From: Flavobacterium piscis
Lineage (GTDB): Bacteria > Bacteroidota > Bacteroidia > Flavobacteriales > Flavobacteriaceae
Length of the DNA: 64,000 nucleotides
Assembly: GCF_001686925.1 (NCBI RefSeq)
Contig: NZ_LVEN01000042.1
Span: 248,001 to 312,000 of the forward strand
Direction: 5' to 3'
Made by a program: the position numbers and the translations under genes
Notes under the pieces: generated by a model
What the model was told of the DNA's origin: nothing
Seen by the model: only the letters and a program-made list of their open reading frames with translations
Databases searched by the model: none
Part shown: piece after piece, positions 51,816-59,421 of the stretch
Layout: each line of letters begins with the position of its first letter
Position numbering within the stretch: the stretch's first letter is position 1

Positions 51816-52376
51816 TTACAAATTCTCTATCTGAATGCGTTTTTTGTCTTTCAACTGTTTGAAATAAGTGGGCGTAAATCCAGTGATTTTCTTGAACTGA
51901 TTACTTAAATGAGCAACATTGCTATAGTTTAACATATCAGCAATTTCACTCAACGAAAGCTCATTGTAAATCAATAGTTCTTTTACCTTTTCTATTTTTT
52001 GGCTGATAAAGTATTTTTCGATCGTAGTATTTTCAATTTCCGAAAAAAGGTTGCTTAGTGTGCTATAATCCTGGTTGAGGTTTTCAACCAAATAATCAGA
52101 CAAATTAACTTTAAGTTCGCTGTTTTTATGATGAACTAAATCGACAATTAGATTTTTAATTTTCTCAATTGTTTTACTTTTTTTATCATCAATAAAATCA
52201 AAACCCAAAGCTTGCAGATTTTTAAGTAAAATCTCTTTCTGAGAATCGGTAATATCATCCTGCAGTTCGACTTCGCCTAATTCAACAGCAATAGTCTGAA
52301 GTCCGAGTTTATCCAACTCAGACTTCACAACCATTTTACAGCGACCACACACCATGTTTTTGATGTAGAGTGTCAT
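51816..52376 (-). CDS. AraC-type regulator with an N-terminal HMA metal-binding domain
   Basis: From the ATG at 52376 (MTLYIKNMVCGRCKMVV) the protein has 186 residues; an earlier ATG in the preceding gene is rejected. Residues 1-68 look like a heavy-metal-associated domain with the MxCxxC-type motif MVCGRC (Cys10, Cys13) and a truncated second strand (GEVELQDDITDSQKEILLKNLQALGFDF). A helical linker follows. Residues about 105-180 are an AraC DNA-binding domain: IEKVKELLIYNELSLSEIADMLNYSNVAHLSNQFKKITGFTPTYF in parts. The fusion suggests a one-component Cu(I) sensor for the island. Metal response is inferred. Confidence 0.87.
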   Translation of the reverse strand: MTLYIKNMVCGRCKMVVKSELDKLGLQTIAVELGEVELQDDITDSQKEILLKNLQALGFDFIDDKKSKTIEKIKNLIVDLVHHKNSELKVNLSDYLVENLNQDYSTLSNLFSEIENTTIEKYFISQKIEKVKELLIYNELSLSEIADMLNYSNVAHLSNQFKKITGFTPTYFKQLKDKKRIQIENL

Positions 52377-52378
52377 AT

Positions 52379-52909
52379 TTATTTTATGGTTTCTACCACG
52401 TTTCCGCAAGTCAGCATCGAAGAACCATAATACGGATTCTTAACTGCTTTTTCTTTGCTTAACCAATCAGCATCTGCCATTGGGCAATATTGTTTGTAAA
52501 CAGCGACATCAGATTTAGAAATTTTAATTAAATCGTAGGTATTTTTTGAAAGTGATTTAAAAGTTTCACGTTGTTTTTTAAGATCTGAAGTACCTGAAAT
52601 ACTTTTGGCATCAGCGGTTAATTTTTTTACCACTTTCATCCAAACAGTGTGTTCGTTACTTTTTAGTTTGTCCATTTTTACTGCAGTTATTGCAGCTAAT
52701 AAATCATTGGCTTTCGCCGAAGTTAATTTCGCATCGCTTTTTATTAAAGCATCTTTTACTGTAAAATAAGCATCATAAACAGTTTGTAACTGACTGGAAT
52801 CAACATCTTCATTTGTAGTTATTACTGTTTTTATGGTAGTTGCCTGAATATTATTTGCAGAAAATAATAATGTGATTACTACTGCTATAGTTGAAATTGT
52901 ATTTTTCAT
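52379..52909 (-). CDS. DUF3347 domain-containing exported protein
   Basis: A 176-residue periplasmic protein with a signal peptide (about 1-24) and a DUF3347 domain: LQTVYDAYFTVKDALIKSDAKLTSAKANDLLAAI, TVWMKVVKKLTADAKSISG, QRETFKSLSKNTYDLIK, and the C-terminal KQYCPMADADWLSKEKAVKNPYYGSSMLTCG with YCPMA and the MLTCG cysteine. In Bacteroidota this domain also occurs in CusB-like efflux components and binds near CPMA-type copper motifs, so a copper chaperone role is plausible. The stop is 2 bp from the regulator ATG, so the two are co-transcribed. Confidence 0.9.
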   Translation of the reverse strand: MKNTISTIAVVITLLFSANNIQATTIKTVITTNEDVDSSQLQTVYDAYFTVKDALIKSDAKLTSAKANDLLAAITAVKMDKLKSNEHTVWMKVVKKLTADAKSISGTSDLKKQRETFKSLSKNTYDLIKISKSDVAVYKQYCPMADADWLSKEKAVKNPYYGSSMLTCGNVVETIK

Positions 52910-53076
52910 TTTATGTGATTTTTGATAGAGAATGTGAATTTATCCCCTAAGTTAAATAATTTTATTTTTTAATTGAATGTTTAATCTCGCAAAGTCCCAG
53001 TGACGCAAAGTTTGATTTTTTCTCAGAACTTTAGAGCTTTGGCAGCTAAACATAATTATGGCTATCAGAAATAGAA

Positions 53077-53508
53077 TTATTTTATTTTTGGTGGTAACCA
53101 GATCGAAGTAAAACCATCAGAAATACTAGCATTATTGTAGTATGAGATTTGTTTTTTTGTAGAAAAATTAAAAAGATTATTGCTTAAATCAATTTCGTTT
53201 GTGATCAGGCTCAATTGCAGAAATGAAGTTGTACAACCTGAATGGTCGCATTTTCCGTTGCAGCCATGTTGTCCTTTTTTATCTTCTTTGGTTTTCTTAC
53301 AACAATCCTTCTGGCAAGAATCTGTACTTTCTTTTTTTGAAGTTTCCTTCTTTTCGCATGACATTTTCTCTTCGGTTTTTCCACATGCATAACCCGAATT
53401 GGACATCAAAAAGAAGCCAAGAGTTAAAAAGAGAAATAATATGTGAAATTTTTTCGTCAATGAAATTGTTTTTGAAAGTACAAATTTAAATATTTTTTTT
53501 AAGAGCAA
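53077..53508 (-). CDS. Cys-rich exported protein of the copper island
   Basis: A 143-residue protein. A hydrophobic segment (about 24-41, ending SGYACGK) acts as a signal or anchor. The middle (about 40-95) is rich in Cys and Lys: CGKTEEKMSCEKKE, SCQKDCCKKTKED, HGCNGKCDHSGC. The C-terminus ends with DGFTSIWLPPKIK, a tail I recall from small Bacteroidota proteins in copper-efflux loci. No Pfam family is recognised. With at least nine cysteines it is a candidate metal sponge or chaperone. It lies upstream of the DUF3347 gene on the same strand, separated by 167 bp. Confidence 0.72.
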   Translation of the reverse strand: MLLKKIFKFVLSKTISLTKKFHILFLFLTLGFFLMSNSGYACGKTEEKMSCEKKETSKKESTDSCQKDCCKKTKEDKKGQHGCNGKCDHSGCTTSFLQLSLITNEIDLSNNLFNFSTKKQISYYNNASISDGFTSIWLPPKIK

Positions 53509-53531
53509 CTATACATTTAAGATTTCCAATT

Positions 53532-54365
53532 TTAAGTTTTTTTGAAATCAGTTGGTTTCATGTTTTTTCTCTTTTTAAAATAGTTCGAAAGATGACTTTC
53601 ATCGGTAAAACCAAACTCATACGCTATTTGTTTAATAGGAAGCTGATTGTTGTGAATTCGTTTTTCTATTAATGTAGTTCTCAAATTATGAATATATTCG
53701 CGATAACTAATAGAAAATGTTCTTTTAAAATAAGCGCTAAAATAGGTTTCAGCAATATTAAAATGATTCGCAATAACTTTTATCTGAACCAGTTTTGGCT
53801 GATAAATATTCTGATGTATATAGGATGTTATCTGTTCGTTATCGATTGAATTACCTTTTACAATAAGATTCTGGCCACGCATGGTTTCTTTAATTAATCC
53901 AAAAATTGAAAGAATTTGATAAAAGACAATAGGAGAGGTCGAAACATCGGTTTTACAATTATAAGCAGCAATGTTCTCGATTGTGTTTTTTAAGATTGTT
54001 TTGCAGGGATCATCTAATTTAAGAACCGTTTCTTTTAGGGTCCTATCACGCATGAAACTTTCAGGAGTATGAATTAAAAATTCATCACAAGTAAGATTTT
54101 GTTTCGAATTGAAATAATTATCGGTAAACTTAATATAGAAAAAGCGTGTACTCTTTTTAATATCAAAATAATGCTCATCTTCTGGTGAAATTACAAAAAG
54201 GTCACCTGTTTTATAAGGTAATAAGTTGTTGTTCAGGTGATGAACGCCAGTCCCTTTTTTGATATAAATGATTTCGTAATAAGTATGCGTATGCGGCGGA
54301 AGGTGAAATTTCTCATCTTCAAATTCATCAATGACCAGGGTTTTGAATTGATTTAAAATTGGCAT
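53532..54365 (-). CDS. AraC family transcriptional regulator with N-terminal cupin
   Basis: A 277-residue regulator. The N-terminal cupin (about 15-90) has FHLPPHTHTYYEIIYIKKGTGVHHLNNNLLPYKTGDLFVISPEDEH in parts, with the HxHxxYE pattern of ligand-binding AraC proteins. The C-terminal two helix-turn-helix domain (about 178-277) has IHQNIYQPKLVQIKVIANHFNIAETYFSAYFKRTF and IKQIAYEFGFTDESHLSNYFKKRKNMKPTDFKK in parts. It is divergent from the MFS transporter gene, with a TTAACA-G-TGTTAA palindrome between them, so it probably controls that transporter and itself. Confidence 0.93.
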   Translation of the reverse strand: MPILNQFKTLVIDEFEDEKFHLPPHTHTYYEIIYIKKGTGVHHLNNNLLPYKTGDLFVISPEDEHYFDIKKSTRFFYIKFTDNYFNSKQNLTCDEFLIHTPESFMRDRTLKETVLKLDDPCKTILKNTIENIAAYNCKTDVSTSPIVFYQILSIFGLIKETMRGQNLIVKGNSIDNEQITSYIHQNIYQPKLVQIKVIANHFNIAETYFSAYFKRTFSISYREYIHNLRTTLIEKRIHNNQLPIKQIAYEFGFTDESHLSNYFKKRKNMKPTDFKKT

Positions 54366-54390
54366 AACTTAAATTTACAAGTTTATATCG

Positions 54391-54431
54391 CAAATGTACA
54401 ACTAATTTTCTGCTTAACAGTGTTAACTTTG
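54391..54431. promoter_or_regulatory. Divergent promoter and operator between araC and MFS genes
   Basis: TTAACA at 54414-54419, one G, then TGTTAA at 54421-54426 form a perfect interrupted palindrome. It overlaps TAACTTTG at 54424-54431, a -7 box 36 bp before the MFS ATG. Leftward, TACATTTG (plus-strand CAAATGTA, 54391-54398) is a -7 box for the araC gene. Confidence 0.5.
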
Positions 54432-54467
54432 CACCATAGAAAATCTATTCCTTTCTTATAAAAACAA

Positions 54468-55634
54468 ATGAAAAAAAGTCTTATTGCACTCTCATTAGGA
54501 GGATTAACAATTGGTATTACCGAGTTTGTTATGATGGGTTTGTTGCCAGATATTGCCTCAGATATGAAAGTTTCGATTCCGGTTGCAGGTTATTTAATTT
54601 CTGCTTATGCACTTGGAGTTGTTATTGGAGCACCTTTATTAGTAATCCTTGGAAGAAACTTTCCGCCAAAGAAAATGCTTTTAATCTTAGCATTGATGTT
54701 AACTGTTTTTAATGCGCTTTCGATTATTGCGCCAGATTATAATTTTTTATTCGCATCCAGATTTCTTTCCGGATTACCACACGGAGCCTTTTTTGGGGTT
54801 GGCGCAGTTGTAGCGAGTCGTTTGGCTGATAAAGGTAAAGAGGCCCAGGCTATTGCCATTATGTTCTCGGGTCTTACATTGGCCAATTTAATAGGTGTGC
54901 CTATTGGTACTTATATAGGGCATCATTTTATATGGCGCTATACTTTTATATTAATTGCTGCTGTAGGATTGCTTACATTTTTATTTATTTCTTTATGGAT
55001 GCCAAATCTTGAGAAAAGCGGAAATGTAAATATGAAAACCCAACTGCAATTTTTTAAGAAAACCGAGGCGTGGCTAATTATAGGTATTACCGCAATTGGA
55101 TTTGGAGGATTATTTGCCTGGATTAGTTACATCGCACCTTTATTAATTAATGTTTCTAAATTTTCAGCCGAAGACGTTTCTTATATCTTAATTCTTGCCG
55201 GATTAGGAATGGTAGTGGGAAATTTTATTGGAGGCAAACTAGCCGATAAATACTCGCCTGCACCAACAGTATTGGCTTTGTTGTTTGTCATGTCGATCGA
55301 TTTGATTTTGGTGTACTTATTTTCATATAATCAATACATTTCTTTATTCCTGACTTTTCTGACAGGTGCTATCTCTTTTTCGGTAATTGCGCCTATACAA
55401 ATGTTGATGATTAAAACAGCCAAAGACGCTGAAATGATTGCATCGGCAGCGCTTCAGGGAAGTTTTAATATCGGGAATGCTTTAGGAGCTTTTTTGGGAG
55501 GTTTGCCTTTGGCAGCAGGATACAGTTATGCTTCGCCAAATCTTATTGGAGTTGCAATGGCTGTTATCGGAATGGTAATTACCTATGTTTTGATGCAAAA
55601 ACATAAAAGTAATTTACAGCTACAGGGTGCTTAA
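54468..55634 (+). CDS. MFS transporter (AraJ/sugar-efflux-like)
   Basis: A 388-residue 12-helix major facilitator protein. Typical segments are LSLGGLTIGITEFVMMGLLPDIASDM at helix 1, GVVIGAPLLVILGRNFPPKKMLL at the helix 2-3 loop, FLSGLPHGAFFGVGAVVASRLADKGKEAQAIAIMFSGLTLANLIGVPIGTYIGHHFIWRY in parts, and GGKLADKY in the second half. This fits the DHA1 drug/sugar efflux group, close to AraJ and YdhP. The substrate is unknown. It is divergently transcribed from its putative AraC regulator and ends at a strong terminator. Confidence 0.9.
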   Translation: MKKSLIALSLGGLTIGITEFVMMGLLPDIASDMKVSIPVAGYLISAYALGVVIGAPLLVILGRNFPPKKMLLILALMLTVFNALSIIAPDYNFLFASRFLSGLPHGAFFGVGAVVASRLADKGKEAQAIAIMFSGLTLANLIGVPIGTYIGHHFIWRYTFILIAAVGLLTFLFISLWMPNLEKSGNVNMKTQLQFFKKTEAWLIIGITAIGFGGLFAWISYIAPLLINVSKFSAEDVSYILILAGLGMVVGNFIGGKLADKYSPAPTVLALLFVMSIDLILVYLFSYNQYISLFLTFLTGAISFSVIAPIQMLMIKTAKDAEMIASAALQGSFNIGNALGAFLGGLPLAAGYSYASPNLIGVAMAVIGMVITYVLMQKHKSNLQLQGA

Positions 55635-55664
55635 TAACATGTAAGTTTTTCTTTTTAATTATAT

Positions 55665-55698
55665 AGCCTTTAACGATCTTGTTTAAAGGCTTTTTTTT
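55665..55698 (+). terminator. Intrinsic terminator after the MFS gene
   Basis: AGCCTTTAA at 55665-55673 pairs with TTTAAAGGCT at 55682-55691 and is followed by eight T residues. Confidence 0.88.
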
Positions 55699-55838
55699 GC
55701 TTTAAATTAATTGGCTCTTCTTAACCAATTTTTTTATAAATGAAGTCTATTATCAGAGTTCCTTTTTTCTTTAGACTATCTTTTTACGAATATTTACAGT
55801 CTTAATTTAATCATTAATAAATTTTCAATCATTATCGA

Positions 55839-56037
55839 TGTAATCGATTGTTTTTTCTGTAATATAACAATAAACCTGAACAAAACAATAATACAATTCA
55901 TATTTTTAGTTGCATAAAATTACATAAGTCGTATAAAAAAGTGCTTTTATTTTTAATGTAATATTTTTTTTAGGAAATTATTATGAATTTTAACTTTTTA
56001 TATAAAAAAAATATTTATGTTTGTGTAATCGATTACA
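55839..56037 (+). promoter_or_regulatory. PUL promoter with two LacI-type operator candidates
   Basis: The 561-bp gap before susC holds TATGTTTG at 56016-56023 (-7 box) immediately followed by the perfect palindrome TGTAATCGATTACA at 56024-56037, which covers the predicted start point. A second site, TGTAATCGATTGTT at 55839-55852, matches the first in its left half and core. The central CG is typical of LacI-family operators. The predicted leader to the susC ATG is about 165 nt. No gene is visible in the gap. Confidence 0.65.
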
Positions 56038-56195
56038 ACTTCGTGTTACTTTACTAAAAAACGGCTATTTATAAAATAAAAATTGATATTATTCCCAAGT
56101 ATTAATAGCCTTTAAAGATCAAAAAGTTTAAAAGATTACAAATACAAAAAAAACCACTAAAAACAATAAACTATTAATAACTTAAACAATCGACC

Positions 56196-59100
56196 ATGAA
56201 TTTTAAAGATTTATTTAACAAAGGAACTAATTGTTGCTTTGCAGTTGTTTTCTTATTGTGTTTACTCACAAGCAACCGTATGAATGCTCAGTCGGTAATA
56301 CTTGAAGGAACAGTAAGAGATGCTGCAGGATTAACTTTACCCGGTGTTAATGTATTAGAAAAAGGAACAAAAAATGGTGTCTCTACAGATTTTGACGGGC
56401 ACTATAAAATAAAACTTTCAAATCCCAAAACTGCTATTCTAACGTATTCTTTTATTGGTTTTAAAACCAAAGAAACTGCTGTTGCAGGAAAAACTAAACT
56501 AGATATTGTGTTAGCTGAGGAATCTAACGAATTAAATGAAGTTGTCGTTATTGGATACGGAACGGTAAAAAAATCAGATTTAACCGGAGCAGTTTCTACT
56601 TTTTCGGGGAATGACTTGAAAAAGGTTCCAGTTGCCAGCGTTGCTGAAGCCTTAACCGGCCGTATAGCGGGTGTAAATGTAACTTCTTCTGAAGGTTCTC
56701 CTGACGCAGATATTAAAATTAGAGTTCGTGGTGGCGGGTCATTAACACAAGACAGTTCTCCTCTTATTATCGTGGATGGTTTTCCGGTTAATAGTTTAAA
56801 TGATATTTCATCTTCGGATATAGAAAATATGACTGTCCTGAAAGATGCTTCTTCGACTGCAATTTACGGGTCCAGAGGTGCTAATGGTGTTATCATCGTA
56901 ACTACCAAAAAAGGTAAAGACGGAAAAATTGCTGTAAGTTTTAACATGTTCTATGGCATGAAAAAAATGGCCAAAGAGATAGATGTTCTACAGCCTGAAG
57001 ATTTTGTAAAATGGCAATACGAATATGCTCTTCTGGCAAAGGGCAAAACTGATTCTTACGAGCAATATTTTGGAAACTGGCAGGATTATGACTTGTACAA
57101 AGGAGTAAAAGGAAATAACTGGCAAAAGCAAGTGTTCGGCCGTACAGGAGAAGTTCAGAGTCGTGATTTAGGAATACGTGGCGGATCAGATAAAATTAAT
57201 TACAGTTTTAATTACGCTAACTATGACGAAAAGGGTATTATGGTAGGTTCTGATTTTAAAAGAAACAACTTAGCACTTTCTTTAAATAGTAAAGCAAGTA
57301 ATAAAATTGATCTTTCGTTTACTATGCGTTATTCTGATACAGAGATAAATGGCGGAGGAAGCAACGAGCAAAAAGGAAATCCCGCTGATTCACGTATGAA
57401 GCATGCAGTGGGATATTCACCAATAACAATGCCGGGCTTAACTACAGACGATACAGACGAAGCTAGTTCTAGTTATTTGGTTTATCCTTTTGTTGCTGTG
57501 GCAGATACAGATCGTCAACAATTAAGAAAAAATTTCAATATGTTAGGTAGTTTTTCTTGGAAACTGGCAGACAAACTTGTGTTTAAAACAGAATTAGGGC
57601 TAGATAATTATAATGTTCTGGATTATCGGTTTTACGGGCGTTCTACTTTTTACGCACGTAACACTCCTAGTATAGAACACAGAGGTTCCCCATCGCTTTT
57701 AATGACAGATCGTAAAGATTATCGTTTTAGAAATGCGAACACTCTTAATTATGATCTTAAAAAATTTATTGGAAAGAATCATAATCTAAAAGTTCTTCTT
57801 GGAGAAGAGATGATTGATTATCGCAGAACTGATGTTTCTTCTACAATCGAAGGGTTACCTAATTTCTTTAATTTAGATCAGTCTATACCTCTTACTTCAC
57901 AAGGATCACCCCGAATAGTAGATAATTTTTACTTTCCGGATGATAAGTTGCTTTCTTTCTTTGGACGTGTAAATTATGATTATAAAGATCGTTATCTCTT
58001 TACTGCTACTTATCGTGCAGATGGTTCCAGTAAATTTTTAGGAAGCAATAAATGGGGGTTTTTCCCGGCTACAGCAGCAGCATGGAAGATTTCAGAAGAA
58101 AGTTTCATGAAAGAAATTACATGGATTAATGCGCTTAAGTTAAGGTTAAGTTATGGTGAATCAGGAAATAATAATATCCCAACAGGTCAGACTGTTCAAA
58201 GTTATGTTCCGGGTAATAGTACATGGATAAATAATATGGGTAACTATTGGGCGCCATCTGTTGTATTGGCAAATCCCGATCTAAAATGGGAAACTACAAT
58301 TACACAAAACTTAGGTTTAGATTTTGATTTTTTTAAAGGACGTATTAATGGTTCTTTTGAAATGTATAAAAACTTAACTCAGGATCTTTTGATAAATTTT
58401 CCGGTGAGCGGAACAGGTTATTCTACTCAGTATAGAAATATGGGAGAAACTCAGAATACTGGTTTCGAGGCTACTTTGAATGTGGCAGTCATTCAAAAAG
58501 TAGATTATGGCTTAAATTTTTCATTTAACATGGCAGTAAATAAAAATCGTATTAACTCTCTTGGTACTATGAGCGACTTTGGAGCTGCGAGCGCATGGGT
58601 TTCCGGAATAGGTAATGATTATTCTGTAAGTGTAGGATCGCCAATTGGTATGATGTATGGATATAAAAGCGATGGACGTTATGAAGTTTCAGACTTTGAT
58701 TATGTTGGAGGTAAATATGTGTTGAAAACCGGTGTTGCAAATGCGTCAACAGTTGTTGGTGCTGTACAACCTGGTTATATGAAGCTAAAAGATTTAAATG
58801 GTGACGGCATAGTGGATAATAAAGATCAAACAGTAATTGGAAATTCGAATCCAAAATATTCTGGAGGTTTTGTATTAAATGCTAATGCGTATGGTTTTGA
58901 CTTATCTGCAGCTTTTAACTTTAGCGTTGGTTTTGATGTTTATAATGCCAATAAAGTTGAGTTTGCAACATCTACTCCAAATGGACAATATAGAAATCTA
59001 AGTTCTGAGATGGCCGACGGTCAAAGATGGACTAATATTGATATTTCTACAGGTCAGTTAGTTACAGATCCTGCTGCTTTAACTGCTCTTAATGCAAATA

Positions 59101-59405
59101 CAACAATGTGGTCTCCATACATGAGAAATTATGTTATTAGTGACTGGGCAATGGAAGATGGCTCTTTTTTAAGACTTAATACCTTGACTTTAGGCTATAC
59201 CACTCCAAAATCGTTTACATCTGCATTGGGAATTTCAAAATTGAGATTTTATGGTACTGCAAGTAATGTTTTTACTATTACAAATTATTCCGGTCCTGAT
59301 CCTGAGGTTTCAACAAGAACAGCTACTCCTCTAACCCCTGGTGTTGATTATTCAGCATATCCAAGAAGCAGACAATTTGTTTTTGGTCTAAACCTTAATT
59401 TTTAA
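56196..59405 (+). CDS. SusC/RagA family TonB-linked outer-membrane transporter
   Basis: A 1069-residue TonB-dependent transporter. After a signal peptide (cleavage after NAQ near 32) it has a carboxypeptidase-regulatory-like domain (about 35-110: EGTVRDAAGLTLPGVNVLEKGTKNGVSTDFDGHYKI in parts), the plug with NEVVVIGYGTVKKSDLTGAVS and the SusC signature IRVRGGGSLTQDSSPLIIVDGFPV, where AIYGSRGANGVIIVTTKKG closes the plug, and a 22-strand barrel ending FGLNLNF. It imports oligosaccharide across the outer membrane with the SusD partner encoded 16 bp downstream. The glycan cannot be read from sequence alone. Confidence 0.96.
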   Translation: MNFKDLFNKGTNCCFAVVFLLCLLTSNRMNAQSVILEGTVRDAAGLTLPGVNVLEKGTKNGVSTDFDGHYKIKLSNPKTAILTYSFIGFKTKETAVAGKTKLDIVLAEESNELNEVVVIGYGTVKKSDLTGAVSTFSGNDLKKVPVASVAEALTGRIAGVNVTSSEGSPDADIKIRVRGGGSLTQDSSPLIIVDGFPVNSLNDISSSDIENMTVLKDASSTAIYGSRGANGVIIVTTKKGKDGKIAVSFNMFYGMKKMAKEIDVLQPEDFVKWQYEYALLAKGKTDSYEQYFGNWQDYDLYKGVKGNNWQKQVFGRTGEVQSRDLGIRGGSDKINYSFNYANYDEKGIMVGSDFKRNNLALSLNSKASNKIDLSFTMRYSDTEINGGGSNEQKGNPADSRMKHAVGYSPITMPGLTTDDTDEASSSYLVYPFVAVADTDRQQLRKNFNMLGSFSWKLADKLVFKTELGLDNYNVLDYRFYGRSTFYARNTPSIEHRGSPSLLMTDRKDYRFRNANTLNYDLKKFIGKNHNLKVLLGEEMIDYRRTDVSSTIEGLPNFFNLDQSIPLTSQGSPRIVDNFYFPDDKLLSFFGRVNYDYKDRYLFTATYRADGSSKFLGSNKWGFFPATAAAWKISEESFMKEITWINALKLRLSYGESGNNNIPTGQTVQSYVPGNSTWINNMGNYWAPSVVLANPDLKWETTITQNLGLDFDFFKGRINGSFEMYKNLTQDLLINFPVSGTGYSTQYRNMGETQNTGFEATLNVAVIQKVDYGLNFSFNMAVNKNRINSLGTMSDFGAASAWVSGIGNDYSVSVGSPIGMMYGYKSDGRYEVSDFDYVGGKYVLKTGVANASTVVGAVQPGYMKLKDLNGDGIVDNKDQTVIGNSNPKYSGGFVLNANAYGFDLSAAFNFSVGFDVYNANKVEFATSTPNGQYRNLSSEMADGQRWTNIDISTGQLVTDPAALTALNANTTMWSPYMRNYVISDWAMEDGSFLRLNTLTLGYTTPKSFTSALGISKLRFYGTASNVFTITNYSGPDPEVSTRTATPLTPGVDYSAYPRSRQFVFGLNLNF

Positions 59406-59421
59406 TTTAAAACGTATCGAG

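Noticed and set aside
55635..56195. Possible small RNA or gene in the long PUL upstream gap
   Set aside because: No reading frame with a credible start, and apart from the terminator near 55665 no long stem-loop; the operator sites and promoter explain its length.
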